Positions 50,825 to 59,726 of a stretch of 64,000 nt of DNA are shown here, piece after piece (the first letter of the stretch is position 1; each line of letters starts with the position of its first letter). The stretch covers positions 1 to 64,000 of the forward strand of contig NZ_JMQI01000045.1 of NCBI RefSeq assembly GCF_000695625.1, read 5' to 3'. This DNA comes from Amycolatopsis rifamycinica. GTDB taxonomy: Bacteria > Actinomycetota > Actinomycetes > Mycobacteriales > Pseudonocardiaceae. The translations under genes and the position numbers were made by a program. The notes beneath the pieces were generated by a model. That model was not told where the DNA came from and made no database searches. It saw nothing but the letters and a program-made list of their open reading frames with translations.

Positions 50825-52852
50825 ATGGCACTGCTGCGCAGCTACGTCTCCGGGAGCTGGCACACGGCGGCGGACGAGGGCGTCCCGCTGCACGACGCGG
50901 CCACCGGCGAGGAGGTCGCCCGGATTTCGTCGAAGGGCGTCGACTTCGCGGGGGCTCTGGCGTACGGCCGCAGGGTCGGCGGCCCGGCGCTGCGCGAGCT
51001 GACGTTCCACCAGCGTGCGGCGCTGCTCAAGGCCCTGGCCTCCCACCTGCGCGAACACCGCGAAGAGCTGTACGCCCTCTCCGCGAAGACCGGCGCCACC
51101 CTCGGTGACTCGAAGTTCGACATCGACGGCGGCATCGGCGTGCTGTTCAGCTACGCCTCGAAGGGCAAGCGCGAGCTGCCCAACGACACCGTCTACGTCG
51201 AGGGCAACGTCGAACCGCTCTCCCGCGGGGGCACGTTCGTCGCCCAGCACATCGCGACCCCGCTGCGCGGCGTCGCCGTCCAGATCAACGCCTTCAACTT
51301 CCCGGTCTGGGGTCCGCTCGAGAAGTTCGCGCCCGCGTTCCTCGCCGGCGTCCCCAGCCTGGTCAAGCCGGCCAGCCAGACCGCCTACCTGACCGCCCGC
51401 GTGGTCGAGCTGATCATCGAGTCCGGGATCCTGCCCGAGGGCGCGCTGCAGTTCGTCGCGGGCAGCGCCGGGGACCTGCTCGACCACGTCACCGCGCAGG
51501 ACGTGGTCTCGTTCACCGGGTCGGCGTCGACGGCGCAGAAGCTGCGGGCGCACCCGGCGATCATCCGCAACGCCGTCCGCTTCAACGCCGAAGCCGACTC
51601 GCTGAACTGCTCGATCCTGGGGCCGGACGCGGTGCGCGGGACGACGGAGTTCGACCTGTTCGTCAAGCAGCTCGTCACCGAGATGACGGTCAAGGCGGGC
51701 CAGAAGTGCACCGCCATCCGCCGCGCGTTCGTCCCGGCGGAGCTGCTCGACGACGTCGCCGCGGCGGCGTCCGAGCGGCTGGCGAAGGTGACCGTCGGCC
51801 ACCCGGCGGCCGAAGGCGTCCGGATGGGCGCCCTGGCCAGCCTGGAGCAGCGCGAAGAGGTCCGCCGGTCGCTGAAGGCGCTGCTGGACGCCGGGAGCGT
51901 CGTGTTCGGCGACCCGGAGCACGTGGAGGTCGTCGACGCCGACGCCGAGCGCGGCGCCTTCATCTCCCCGGTGCTGCTCAAGGCCGACCCCGAGCGCTCC
52001 GAGCCGCACGAGGTCGAGGCGTTCGGGCCGGTCTCGACGCTGATGCCGTACACGTCCACCGAGCAGGTCGTCGACTTCGCCGCGCGCGGCGGCGGCAGCC
52101 TGGCGGGGTCCGTCGTCTCGGCGGACAAGGAGTTCGTGCGCGAGGTCGTCCTCGGCGCGGCGCCGTTCCACGGGCGGCTGCTGGTGCTCGACGCCGAAGA
52201 CGCGAAGGAGTCCACCGGGCACGGTTCGCCGATGCCGCAGCTGGTCCACGGCGGCCCGGGCCGCGCGGGCGGCGGCGAGGAGATGGGTGGCGTCCGCGGC
52301 GTGCTGCACCACATGCAGCGCACCGCCGTGCAGGGTTCGCCCGCCGTGCTGAGCGCGGTGACCGGCCGCTGGGTCGCCGGCGCGCCGCGGACCGAAGGCG
52401 TCCACCCGTTCCGGAAGTCCCTGGCCGAGCTGCGCATCGGTGACTCGGTGGTCGCCGGGCCGCGGGTGGTTTCGCAGGACGACGTCGACCACTTCGCCGA
52501 GTTCACCGGCGACACGTTCTACGCGCACACCGACCCCGAAGCGGCAGCGGCCAACCCGCTGTTCGGCGGGATCGTCGCGCACGGCTATCTGGTCGTCTCG
52601 TTCGCCGCGGGCCTGTTCGTCTCGCCCGAGCCGGGCCCGGTGCTGGCCAACTACGGCCTGGAGAACCTGCGGTTCCTCACCCCGGTCAAGGTCGGCGACT
52701 CCCTGACGGTGACGCTGACCGCGAAGCAGATCACCCCGCGGATCGACCAGGACTACGGCGAGGTCCGCTGGGACGCCGACGTCACCAACGCCGACGGCGA
52801 GTCCGTGGCCAAGTACGACGTCCTGACCCTGGTTTCGAAGGAGCAGCCGTGA
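50825..52852 (+). CDS. paaZ: Oxepin-CoA hydrolase / 3-oxo-5,6-dehydrosuberyl-CoA semialdehyde dehydrogenase
   Basis: A 675-residue bifunctional enzyme. Residues 1-530 form the aldehyde dehydrogenase domain, with the catalytic Cys in [16 protein letters not shown] and glycine motif GSAS. Residues 540-675 are a MaoC-type hydratase ([20 protein letters not shown] and [17 protein letters not shown]). Together they open the oxepin-CoA ring and oxidise the aldehyde. It leads the plus-strand operon and its stop overlaps the paaA GTG (GTGA). Confidence 0.95.
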   Translation: MALLRSYVSGSWHTAADEGVPLHDAATGEEVARISSKGVDFAGALAYGRRVGGPALRELTFHQRAALLKALASHLREHREELYALSAKTGATLGDSKFDIDGGIGVLFSYASKGKRELPNDTVYVEGNVEPLSRGGTFVAQHIATPLRGVAVQINAFNFPVWGPLEKFAPAFLAGVPSLVKPASQTAYLTARVVELIIESGILPEGALQFVAGSAGDLLDHVTAQDVVSFTGSASTAQKLRAHPAIIRNAVRFNAEADSLNCSILGPDAVRGTTEFDLFVKQLVTEMTVKAGQKCTAIRRAFVPAELLDDVAAAASERLAKVTVGHPAAEGVRMGALASLEQREEVRRSLKALLDAGSVVFGDPEHVEVVDADAERGAFISPVLLKADPERSEPHEVEAFGPVSTLMPYTSTEQVVDFAARGGGSLAGSVVSADKEFVREVVLGAAPFHGRLLVLDAEDAKESTGHGSPMPQLVHGGPGRAGGGEEMGGVRGVLHHMQRTAVQGSPAVLSAVTGRWVAGAPRTEGVHPFRKSLAELRIGDSVVAGPRVVSQDDVDHFAEFTGDTFYAHTDPEAAAANPLFGGIVAHGYLVVSFAAGLFVSPEPGPVLANYGLENLRFLTPVKVGDSLTVTLTAKQITPRIDQDYGEVRWDADVTNADGESVAKYDVLTLVSKEQP

Positions 52853-53781
52853 CCGCCACTGTGTCCCTCGAGGAGCACTTCGAGCACACCATCGAGCGCG
52901 ACCAGCGGATCGAGCCGCGCGACTGGGTGCCCGAGGGCTACCGCAAGACGATGATCCGGCAGATCGCGCAGCACGCGCACTCGGAGATCATCGGCATGCA
53001 GCCGGAAGGCAACTGGATCACGCGGGCGCCGTCGCTGCGGCGCAAGGCGATCCTGCTGGCCAAGGTGCAGGACGAAGCCGGCCACGGGCTCTACCTGTAC
53101 TCCGCGGCGGCGACGCTGGGCGCGGACCGCGCGGACCTGACCGACAAGCTGATCACCGGACGGCAGAAGTACTCGTCGATCTTCAACTACCCGACGCTGA
53201 CCTTCGCCGACGTCGGCGTGATCGGCTGGCTGGTCGACGGCGCGGCGATCTGCAACCAGGTGCCGCTGTGCCGGTCTTCGTACGGGCCGTACGCGCGGGC
53301 GATGATCCGCATCTGCAAGGAGGAGTCCTTCCACCAGCGGCAGGGCTACGAGCTGCTGATGACGATGATGCGCGGGACGGACCAGCAGCGGGAGATGGTC
53401 CAGGAGTCCGTCAACCGCTGGTGGTGGCCGTCGCTGATGATGTTCGGCCCGCCGGACGCCGATTCGCCGAACACCGCACAGTCGATGGCGTGGAAGATCA
53501 AGCGCCACACCAACGACGAGCTGCGGCAGCGGTTCGTGGACATGTCGGTGCCGCAGGCCGAGGCCCTCGGCGTCACCTTCCCCGACCCCGAGCTCAAGTG
53601 GAACGCCGAGCGCGGGCACTACGACTTCGGCGCGGTCGACTGGGACGAGTTCAAGAACGTGCTGAAGGGCAACGGCCCGTGCAACGCGCAGCGGATCGCG
53701 CACCGGCGTCGCGCGCACGAAGAGGGCGCGTGGGTGCGGGAAGCCGCGGTGGCGCACGCCGCGAAGAAGGAGCACAAGTGA
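52849..53781 (+). CDS. paaA: Phenylacetyl-CoA epoxidase subunit PaaA
   Basis: A 310-residue carboxylate-bridged diiron subunit, the catalytic part of the multicomponent epoxidase that converts phenylacetyl-CoA to its 1,2-epoxide. [23 protein letters not shown] and [16 protein letters not shown] hold the EX2H and related iron ligands. The start GTG is within the paaZ stop and its own stop overlaps paaB (GTGA). Confidence 0.95.
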   Translation: MTATVSLEEHFEHTIERDQRIEPRDWVPEGYRKTMIRQIAQHAHSEIIGMQPEGNWITRAPSLRRKAILLAKVQDEAGHGLYLYSAAATLGADRADLTDKLITGRQKYSSIFNYPTLTFADVGVIGWLVDGAAICNQVPLCRSSYGPYARAMIRICKEESFHQRQGYELLMTMMRGTDQQREMVQESVNRWWWPSLMMFGPPDADSPNTAQSMAWKIKRHTNDELRQRFVDMSVPQAEALGVTFPDPELKWNAERGHYDFGAVDWDEFKNVLKGNGPCNAQRIAHRRRAHEEGAWVREAAVAHAAKKEHK

Positions 53782-54134
53782 GCGAGCTGACGGCCGAAGG
53801 CGGCCACGGCGCCGTCCCGCTGGAAGGCGTCCCCGCCGCGCCGGGGCCGGTCAAGCACGACTGGCCGCTGTACGAGGTGTTCGTCCGCGGCAAGCGCGGG
53901 CTGAACCACGTGCACGTCGGATCGCTGCACGCGGCCGACGACCAGATGGCCCTGCACCACGCCCGTGACCTCTACACGCGGCGCAACGAAGGCGTGTCGA
54001 TCTGGGTCGTGCGCGCGGCGGACATCACGGCGTCGTCGCCGGACGAGAAGGACCCGTTCTTCGCGCCCAGCGGCGACAAGGTCTACCGGCACCCGACGTT
54101 CTACGACATTCCCGAGGAGGTGCCGCACATATGA
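53778..54134 (+). CDS. paaB: Phenylacetyl-CoA epoxidase subunit PaaB
   Basis: A 118-residue subunit bridging PaaA and Paa[42 protein letters not shown] is the family core (in two parts). It extends about 20 residues further at the N-terminus than the minimal enterobacterial form. GTG 53778 overlaps the paaA stop; the stop overlaps the paaC start. Confidence 0.93.
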   Translation: MSELTAEGGHGAVPLEGVPAAPGPVKHDWPLYEVFVRGKRGLNHVHVGSLHAADDQMALHHARDLYTRRNEGVSIWVVRAADITASSPDEKDPFFAPSGDKVYRHPTFYDIPEEVPHI

Positions 54135-54988
54135 GTTTCGACAACGTGTACGAGGCCATCACCGAGGAGAACGACGCCCGCTGGGCGTTCGGCACCGGCT
54201 TCGAAGACCCGCTGTCCGGAGTGGACACTTCGGTTCCACCGGGGGTGGACGCCGCTTCCTTGGCGGCCTACTGCCTGATGCTGGGCGACGACGCGCTGAT
54301 CTTCTCCCACCGGCTCCAGGAGTGGTGCACCAACGCCCCCGAGCTGGAGGACGAGGTCGCCCTCGCCAACATCGCCCTCGACCTGCTGGGGCAGGCGCGG
54401 CTGCTGCTCGCCCGGGCCGGCAAGGCGGACGGCTCGTCGCGCACGGAGGATGCGCTCGCGTTCCTCCGCGCCGAGAACGAGTTCCGCAACGTCCGGCTCG
54501 CGGAGCTGGGCGGCGGGCACTTCGGGCACCTGATCGCACGCCTGTTCGTGTTCTCGACGTGGCGGCTGGCCCTGTTCCAGCGGCTCGAGACGTCGGTGGA
54601 CCCGGTGCTGGCGGCGATCGCGGACAAGGGCGTCAAGGAGCTGACCTACCACCGCGACTACGCGGCGCAGTGGCTGGTCCGCCTCGGCGACGGGACGCCG
54701 TTGTCGCACGCGCGGATGCAGGAGGGCCTCGACGACGTCTGGCCGTACGTGGGCGAGCTGTTCCGCACGCACCCGGTCGAGTTCGTCGACGCGGCTTCGC
54801 TGCGGCCCGAGTTCGACGCGGTCCTGGACCAGGCGCTTTCCGCGGCGACGCTTTCGCGGCCGTCGTCGGGTGAGCTGGCCGGGGTTTCGGGCCGGACGGG
54901 CCGCGACGGCGTCCACACCGAGTCTTTCGGGTACCTGCTGGCGGAGCTGCAGAGCGTCGCCCGGGCCATGCCGGACGCCCGATGGTGA
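54131..54988 (+). CDS. paaC: Phenylacetyl-CoA epoxidase subunit PaaC
   Basis: A 285-residue structural diiron-fold subunit, forming a complex with PaaA. YCLMLGDDALIFSHRLQEWC and NIALDLLGQARLL are family blocks, and ELTYHRDYAAQWLVRLGDGT lies in the C-terminal half. ATG 54131 overlaps the paaB stop; its own end overlaps paaD by 7 bp. Confidence 0.93.
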   Translation: MSFDNVYEAITEENDARWAFGTGFEDPLSGVDTSVPPGVDAASLAAYCLMLGDDALIFSHRLQEWCTNAPELEDEVALANIALDLLGQARLLLARAGKADGSSRTEDALAFLRAENEFRNVRLAELGGGHFGHLIARLFVFSTWRLALFQRLETSVDPVLAAIADKGVKELTYHRDYAAQWLVRLGDGTPLSHARMQEGLDDVWPYVGELFRTHPVEFVDAASLRPEFDAVLDQALSAATLSRPSSGELAGVSGRTGRDGVHTESFGYLLAELQSVARAMPDARW

Positions 54989-55470
54989 CCGCGGCCGCGG
55001 TGGCCGCCACGGTCACCGACCCCGAGCTGCCGATGCTGACGCTGGCGGACCTGGGCGTGCTGCGCTCGGTGTCGGAGTCCGGCGGCCGCGTGGTCGTCGC
55101 GATCACGCCGACGTACACCGGCTGCCCCGCGATGGACACCATGCGCGACGACCTGGAGCACGCCCTCGTTTCGGCGGGCTACGCGGACGTCGAGATCCGG
55201 ACGCAGCTGTCGCCGGCGTGGACGTCGGACTGGATTTCGCCCGCGGGGCGGCAGAAGCTGGCCGCGGCGGGCATCGCACCCCCGGGTGCCGCGCCCCGCC
55301 GCTCGGGCCCGATCCCGCTGACGCTGTCGGCGCCGGTGTCGCGGGTCTCCTGCCCGCACTGCGGATCCACGGACACCGAAGAGCAGTCCCGGTTCGGCGC
55401 GACGGCGTGCAAGGCGCTGCGGCGCTGCCGTGCGTGCCTGGAACCCTTCGAGCACGTCAAGGAGATCTGA
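54982..55470 (+). CDS. paaD: Phenylacetyl-CoA epoxidase maturation protein PaaD
   Basis: A 162-residue protein with an N-terminal SufT/DUF59 domain (DPELPMLTLADLGVLRSV, TPTYTGCPAMD) and a C-terminal Cys motif (CPHCGS... CRACLEPFEHV). It is thought to mature the Fe-S cluster of the reductase or the diiron centre of the epoxidase. It overlaps paaC and precedes paaE by one base. Confidence 0.92.
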   Translation: MVTAAAVAATVTDPELPMLTLADLGVLRSVSESGGRVVVAITPTYTGCPAMDTMRDDLEHALVSAGYADVEIRTQLSPAWTSDWISPAGRQKLAAAGIAPPGAAPRRSGPIPLTLSAPVSRVSCPHCGSTDTEEQSRFGATACKALRRCRACLEPFEHVKEI

Positions 55471-55471
55471 G

Positions 55472-56524
55472 GTGGCGCAGTTCCACTCGCTGAAGGTGGC
55501 CGGCGTCGAGCGGCTGTGCGACGACGCGGTCGCGGTGACGTTCGACGTGCCGCCGTCGCTGGCCTCGGAGTACGCCTTCAAGCCGGGCCAGTCCCTGACC
55601 CTGCGGCGCGCGATCGACGGCCGTGACGAGCGCCGGTCGTACTCGATCTGCGCCCCGGCCGGCGAGGCGCCGCGGGTCGGCGTCCGCCTGGTCCCGGACG
55701 GGTTCTTCTCGTCGTGGCTGGTGCACGAGGTCCGCCCGGGCGACACGATCGAGGTGGCCCCGCCTTCCGGCTCGTTCACGCCGGACCTGTCGACGGGCGG
55801 CCACCACGTCCTGATCGCGGCAGGTTCGGGCATCACGCCGGTGCTGTCGATCGTCTCGTCGCTGCTGCGCTCGTCGACGGCCACGGTGACCGTGTTGTAC
55901 GGCAACCGCCGCACGGACACGGTGATGTTCGCGGACGAGCTGGCGGACCTGAAGGACAGCGCGCCTTCACGGCTCGAGCTGATTCACGTGCTGTCGCGCG
56001 AGCCGCGGGAGGCGGAGCTGTTCACGGGCCGTCTGGACGTCCCGAAGCTGCGCACGTTGTTCGGCACGCTGGTGCCGGTCGAGTCCGTGGACCACTGGTG
56101 GCTGTGCGGCCCGTTCGAGATGGTGTCGGGCGCGCAGGAGCTGCTGGCGTCGCTGGGCGTGCCGCGGTCCCGGATCCACCAGGAGCTGTTCTACGTGGAC
56201 ACCCCACCGGCCCCGGTGGAGCACCTCGACCCGGCGGTGGCGGGGGAGTCCTCGGAGGTGTCGGTGGTCCTGGACGGCCGTTCGACGCCGATGACGTTGC
56301 CGCGCTCGTCGTCGGTCCTCGACGGGGCCCAGAAGTTCCGCCCGGACCTGCCGTTCGCCTGCAAGGGCGGGGTCTGCGGGACGTGCCGCGCGAAGGTGAC
56401 GGAGGGCAAGGTGGACCTGCGGCGCAACTTCGCGCTGGAGGAGGCGGAGGTGGCGGCGGGGTTCGTCCTGACGTGCCAGTCGTACCCGGTCTCGGAGACG
56501 TTGACGGTCGACTTCGACGCCTGA
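55472..56524 (+). CDS. paaE: Phenylacetyl-CoA epoxidase reductase subunit PaaE
   Basis: A 350-residue electron-transfer subunit. The FAD-binding domain has RRSYSICAP, the NAD(P)H domain GSGITPVLSIVSSLL, and the C-terminal plant-type ferredoxin domain CKGGVCGTC plus a distal Cys in LTCQSYP. It feeds electrons from NADPH to the PaaA diiron site. GTG 55472 gives the start MAQFHSL. It ends the operon; a DnaA-box-like inverted pair follows. Confidence 0.94.
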   Translation: MAQFHSLKVAGVERLCDDAVAVTFDVPPSLASEYAFKPGQSLTLRRAIDGRDERRSYSICAPAGEAPRVGVRLVPDGFFSSWLVHEVRPGDTIEVAPPSGSFTPDLSTGGHHVLIAAGSGITPVLSIVSSLLRSSTATVTVLYGNRRTDTVMFADELADLKDSAPSRLELIHVLSREPREAELFTGRLDVPKLRTLFGTLVPVESVDHWWLCGPFEMVSGAQELLASLGVPRSRIHQELFYVDTPPAPVEHLDPAVAGESSEVSVVLDGRSTPMTLPRSSSVLDGAQKFRPDLPFACKGGVCGTCRAKVTEGKVDLRRNFALEEAEVAAGFVLTCQSYPVSETLTVDFDA

Positions 56525-56533
56525 GGTGCCGTG

Positions 56534-56563
56534 CTGTCCACAAACCGGGCGACTTGTGGGCAA
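56534..56563. repeat. Second inverted pair of DnaA-box-like 9-mers
   Basis: CTGTCCACA (56534-56542) and TGTGGGCAA (56555-56563, complement TTGCCCACA) face each other over 12 bp. Each differs by one base from the TTGTCCACA consensus. It lies between the convergent paaE and adenylate cyclase genes, so a terminator role is also possible. Confidence 0.4.
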
Positions 56564-56661
56564 CCAGACCCGTCGACGGCTTTTCGACGGGTTCGACCGC
56601 TGCCGGCCGATAGACTGGACTTGGGCACGCCCCCTGGGAGTGGCGGGGGCTGCGTCGGCCG

Positions 56662-57747
56662 TCAGCGGCCTCGGCGTCGCCGGCGGCGTGGCTCTTCCGG
56701 CTCGGTTGCCGGGGTGAGGCCCAGCATCTCCGCCGCCAGCTGCTGGGAGCTCGCGAACATGCCCGTCGGGGCCTCGCTCGCCCGGCGCAGCGCCGCCGGG
56801 CGGAGGCGGTTGTAGCCGCGGACCGTCACCGGCCGGCGGACGCGCAGCTCGTAGGCCTTCTCCTCCGCCAGCTCCGTGGCCAGCTCGCGGTCGACCAGGA
56901 TCGTGCCCGGGCGGGCCACCGACGTCAGGCGGGCCGCCAGGTTGACCACCGAGCCGTACACGTCGCCGAAGCGCGACAGGATCCGGCCCGAGGCCATGCC
57001 CGCGCGGACCGACGGCAACGTCTCGTCCGCCGACGTGCGCTCGGTCAGCGTCAGGGCTATCTCGGCCGCGTCGACCGGGGCGTCGGCCACGAACAGGACC
57101 TCGTCGCCGATCATCTTCACCACGCGGCCGTGGTGCTCGGCGATCACCTCGGTGGCCAGGGTCTCGAACGCGTCGAGCACCCGGCTCAGCTCGTCCTCGC
57201 CGATCTGGCGCGTCAGGCGCGTGTAGCCGACCATGTCGACGAACCCGACCACCTCGGTGCGGGTCTCCAGGTGCTCGTCCGGCGCCGCGAACGCCCGGCC
57301 CGCGTACGCCGCCAGGTGCCGTCGCCAGACGAAGTTCTGCACCCGCTCCAGCTCGGGCAGCAGCCGGTCGACCAGGCGGGTCACCTGGCGTTCGCCGCGG
57401 CCCGGCTCCGGCTGCTCCCGGATCAGCTCCCACAGCATGTCGACCTGCCACTCGGCCAGCCGCGAGAGGTGCTGGCCGAGCGCGCGGGTCACCGAGACCT
57501 CGATGCTCGGGTCGATCAGTCCCGACTGGACCAGCTGATCGGCGGTCCGCATCGCTTCGACGTCCGCGTCGGTGAAGACGACCTCGTCGTCGCGCACGGT
57601 CGCGAACCCCAGCGCGCGCCAGAGCCGGCGTGACCGTTCGTCGGGCACGCCGGCCTTCTCCGCCACTTCGAGCCGGGTGTACTTCCGCCTGCCGCCGAGC
57701 AGGACGCGTTCGAGCCGCTGCTGAAGCTCCTCGCCCGGATCGGTCAC
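56662..57747 (-). CDS. Class III adenylate cyclase, Rv1264-like
   Basis: A 361-residue cyclase. Residues 1-160 form an all-helical N-terminal regulatory domain like that of mycobacterial Rv1264, which is pH-controlled. Residues 165-330 are the catalytic domain: VVGFVDMVGYTRLTRQI with metal Asp, VVKMIGDEVLFVA with the adenine-selecting Lys and second metal Asp, and GSVVNLAARL with the transition-state Asn. It makes cAMP. A C-terminal Arg-rich tail (PRRRRRRGR) ends it. The GTG start lies 1 bp after the universal stress protein stop, so the two form an operon. Confidence 0.92.
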   Translation of the reverse strand: MTDPGEELQQRLERVLLGGRRKYTRLEVAEKAGVPDERSRRLWRALGFATVRDDEVVFTDADVEAMRTADQLVQSGLIDPSIEVSVTRALGQHLSRLAEWQVDMLWELIREQPEPGRGERQVTRLVDRLLPELERVQNFVWRRHLAAYAGRAFAAPDEHLETRTEVVGFVDMVGYTRLTRQIGEDELSRVLDAFETLATEVIAEHHGRVVKMIGDEVLFVADAPVDAAEIALTLTERTSADETLPSVRAGMASGRILSRFGDVYGSVVNLAARLTSVARPGTILVDRELATELAEEKAYELRVRRPVTVRGYNRLRPAALRRASEAPTGMFASSQQLAAEMLGLTPATEPEEPRRRRRRGR

Positions 57748-57748
57748 G

Positions 57749-58201
57749 TCAGGTCGTGTGGACGATCAGCACGTCCACGCCGGACTTGCGGGCCACCTCC
57801 GACGGCACCGAGCCCAGGATCCGGCCGGCGATCGTGTTGAGCCCGCGGTTGCCGACCACCAGCAGGTCGGCTTCGCGCTCCTTGACCACCTTGCGCAGCG
57901 AGTCGACCGGGTCGCCCTTGACCGCGACCGTGTCGATCTTCTCCGCGCCCGCGCGCGCCGCCCGGTCCCGCGCCGACTGCAGGGTGTCTTCGGCCGGGGC
58001 CGAGCCGACGACCTGGTACGCCTCTTCGCCGAGGACGTCCTGCGCCTTGTCGACGTCGGACCGGCTCGCCGGGTAGAACGCACACGCGATGACGAGCGTG
58101 GCGCCGGCGTCGCCTGCCACCGCCGCCGCGCGGTCCACCGCCGCGAACGAGGACTCCGAGCCGTCCGTGCCCACCACCACGGTCCGATATGCCGCACCCA
58201 T
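57749..58201 (-). CDS. Universal stress protein (UspA family)
   Basis: A 150-residue single-domain USP. YRTVVVGTDGSESSFAA is the N-terminal strand and ADLLVVGNRGLNTIAG through ILGSVPSEVARKS holds the ATP-binding GxRG-9-GS motif intact, so ATP binding is likely. ATG 58201 is used; a TTG at 58207 is possible. It is co-transcribed with the adenylate cyclase, which suggests a common stress or cAMP response. Confidence 0.9.
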   Translation of the reverse strand: MGAAYRTVVVGTDGSESSFAAVDRAAAVAGDAGATLVIACAFYPASRSDVDKAQDVLGEEAYQVVGSAPAEDTLQSARDRAARAGAEKIDTVAVKGDPVDSLRKVVKEREADLLVVGNRGLNTIAGRILGSVPSEVARKSGVDVLIVHTT

Positions 58202-58294
58202 GCGCAAAACCTCCAGGTGATCCCGCGTGAGCAGGGACGATAGCCGGTCGGTACCGACCGCGCAGGCTCGTCCACGCCCGTGTCGGGTGGAAGG

Positions 58295-59569
58295 TTACTC
58301 GCCAGTCGCTTTCTGCGCTCCGCTCGCCCGCGGAGCCGGCTTCGGCGCTGCTTTGGAAGCTGCCGTGGGGGCTGCCTTGGGAGCTGCCGCGGGGGCGGGC
58401 TTGGCCACCGGCTTGGCCGCGGCCGGCTTGGCCCCGGGCTTCGGCTTCGGCACGTCGGAGGCGCGAATCCGGATCGTCTCCTCGATGTCGGTGACCCGGA
58501 CCGTCTTCTCGGTGTCGTCCCCGGCGTCCGGCTTCGGGTCCGCCACCAGGTCGGCCTTGACGTCGGCGGGCACCTTGACGTCGTCGCCGAGGACGGTGTG
58601 CGCCTCGGCCAGCACCGCCCGTGCCGCGCGCACCTGCTCGGCCAGCCCGCCGCGCACCTTCCGCAGCGCGTCGACCCGCTCGTTCGCCTGGGTGATCCGC
58701 CGGTTCGACTCCTCCGTGGCGGCCGTCACCCGGCGCCGCGCCTCGTCGGCGGCCTCCGCCAACCGGGCGTTGGCCTCGGTGATCGAGTCCTGCCGTCGCT
58801 TGTTCGCCTCCGCGACCGACTCCCGCTGACGACGGTCGATGTCGGCCTTCGCGGCCTTCTCCTCTTCGAGGACCTTCGCGCGGATGTCGGCGGCGTCCTG
58901 CGTGGCCTCCTGGACGCGCCGCGCGGCCTCGGCCTTGCTCGCGGCCTCCTGCTCGGCCAGCACCCGCATCGCCTCGGTGCGGCGCGAGGCCATCGCGATC
59001 TCGAAGTCCTCTTCGACCTTGGTCCGGCGGTCGGCCGACTCGGTGTCGAGCCGCTTGCGCTCCGCCTCGGCCTCGTCGGTGATCTTCTTGGCCTGCGCGC
59101 GGGCGTCTTCGAGGACCTTGCGGTGCTCGGCTTCCATCTCCTTGCGGCGCAGGTCGAGCTCGGTGAGCAGCTGCTCGTAGCGGGCCCGCATGGCGCTGGC
59201 GTCCGTCTCGGCCTTCGCCCGGATGTGCCCGGCCTCGGCTTCGGCGCGGGCGCGGGTATCGGCGGATTCGTCCTGCGCCAGGCGCAACATGCGCTGCAGC
59301 CGTTCGGACAGGCCTTCGACGCTCGTCGGCGGCTGGGCGAGCCGATCGACCTGCCCGCGCAGGTCCGCGATCTCGCCGCGCGCGATCTCCAGCTGGCGGG
59401 CGAGGTCGCCCGCCTGCGCGATGGCGGCGTCCCGATCCGCGGTGAGCATCTTCAGATCGGCGTCCAGCCGTTCGAGGTGCTCGTCGACCTGCGCTCGGCT
59501 GTACCCGCGCTTCGCCACGTCGAAGCCGGCTCCCAGCGGCACAAGCTCCCGTTCATCGCCAAGGCTCAT
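58295..59569 (-). CDS. DivIVA/Scy-like coiled-coil protein
   Basis: A 424-residue filament-like protein. Residues 8-40 (FDVAKRGYSRAQVDEHLERLDADL) are a DivIVA-type N-terminal domain that binds curved membrane. Residues 45-330 are one long charged coiled coil rich in Ala, Glu, Arg and Asp, and 335-424 is a Pro/Ala/Lys-rich tail (KPAPAAAPKAAP-type). In actinomycetes such proteins (DivIVA, Scy, FilP) organise polar growth. Its length and AP-rich tail fit a Scy/DivIVA-accessory type rather than DivIVA itself. Confidence 0.8.
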   Translation of the reverse strand: MSLGDERELVPLGAGFDVAKRGYSRAQVDEHLERLDADLKMLTADRDAAIAQAGDLARQLEIARGEIADLRGQVDRLAQPPTSVEGLSERLQRMLRLAQDESADTRARAEAEAGHIRAKAETDASAMRARYEQLLTELDLRRKEMEAEHRKVLEDARAQAKKITDEAEAERKRLDTESADRRTKVEEDFEIAMASRRTEAMRVLAEQEAASKAEAARRVQEATQDAADIRAKVLEEEKAAKADIDRRQRESVAEANKRRQDSITEANARLAEAADEARRRVTAATEESNRRITQANERVDALRKVRGGLAEQVRAARAVLAEAHTVLGDDVKVPADVKADLVADPKPDAGDDTEKTVRVTDIEETIRIRASDVPKPKPGAKPAAAKPVAKPAPAAAPKAAPTAASKAAPKPAPRASGAQKATGE

Positions 59570-59651
59570 GGGGCCTACCGTAGCCGCAGCCGGGTCACGG
59601 AAGGGTGAGCACCCGGGCCCTGCGCCGAACGCGCCGTCTGCCGCGGCGAAA

Positions 59652-59718
59652 GGAACCGCCCGGATCGGGCCGTTCTCCGGCGGTTCCCGACGCCGGGAGC
59701 GGTTCCGCTCCCGGCGTC
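59652..59718 (-). terminator. Two consecutive hairpins downstream of ccr
   Basis: GGAACCGCC (59652-59660) with GGCGGTTCC (59679-59687), then a 12-bp stem 59689-59700 with 59707-59718 and a 6-nt loop. They begin 8 bp from the ccr stop. Confidence 0.82.
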
Positions 59719-59726
59719 GTCCCGCC

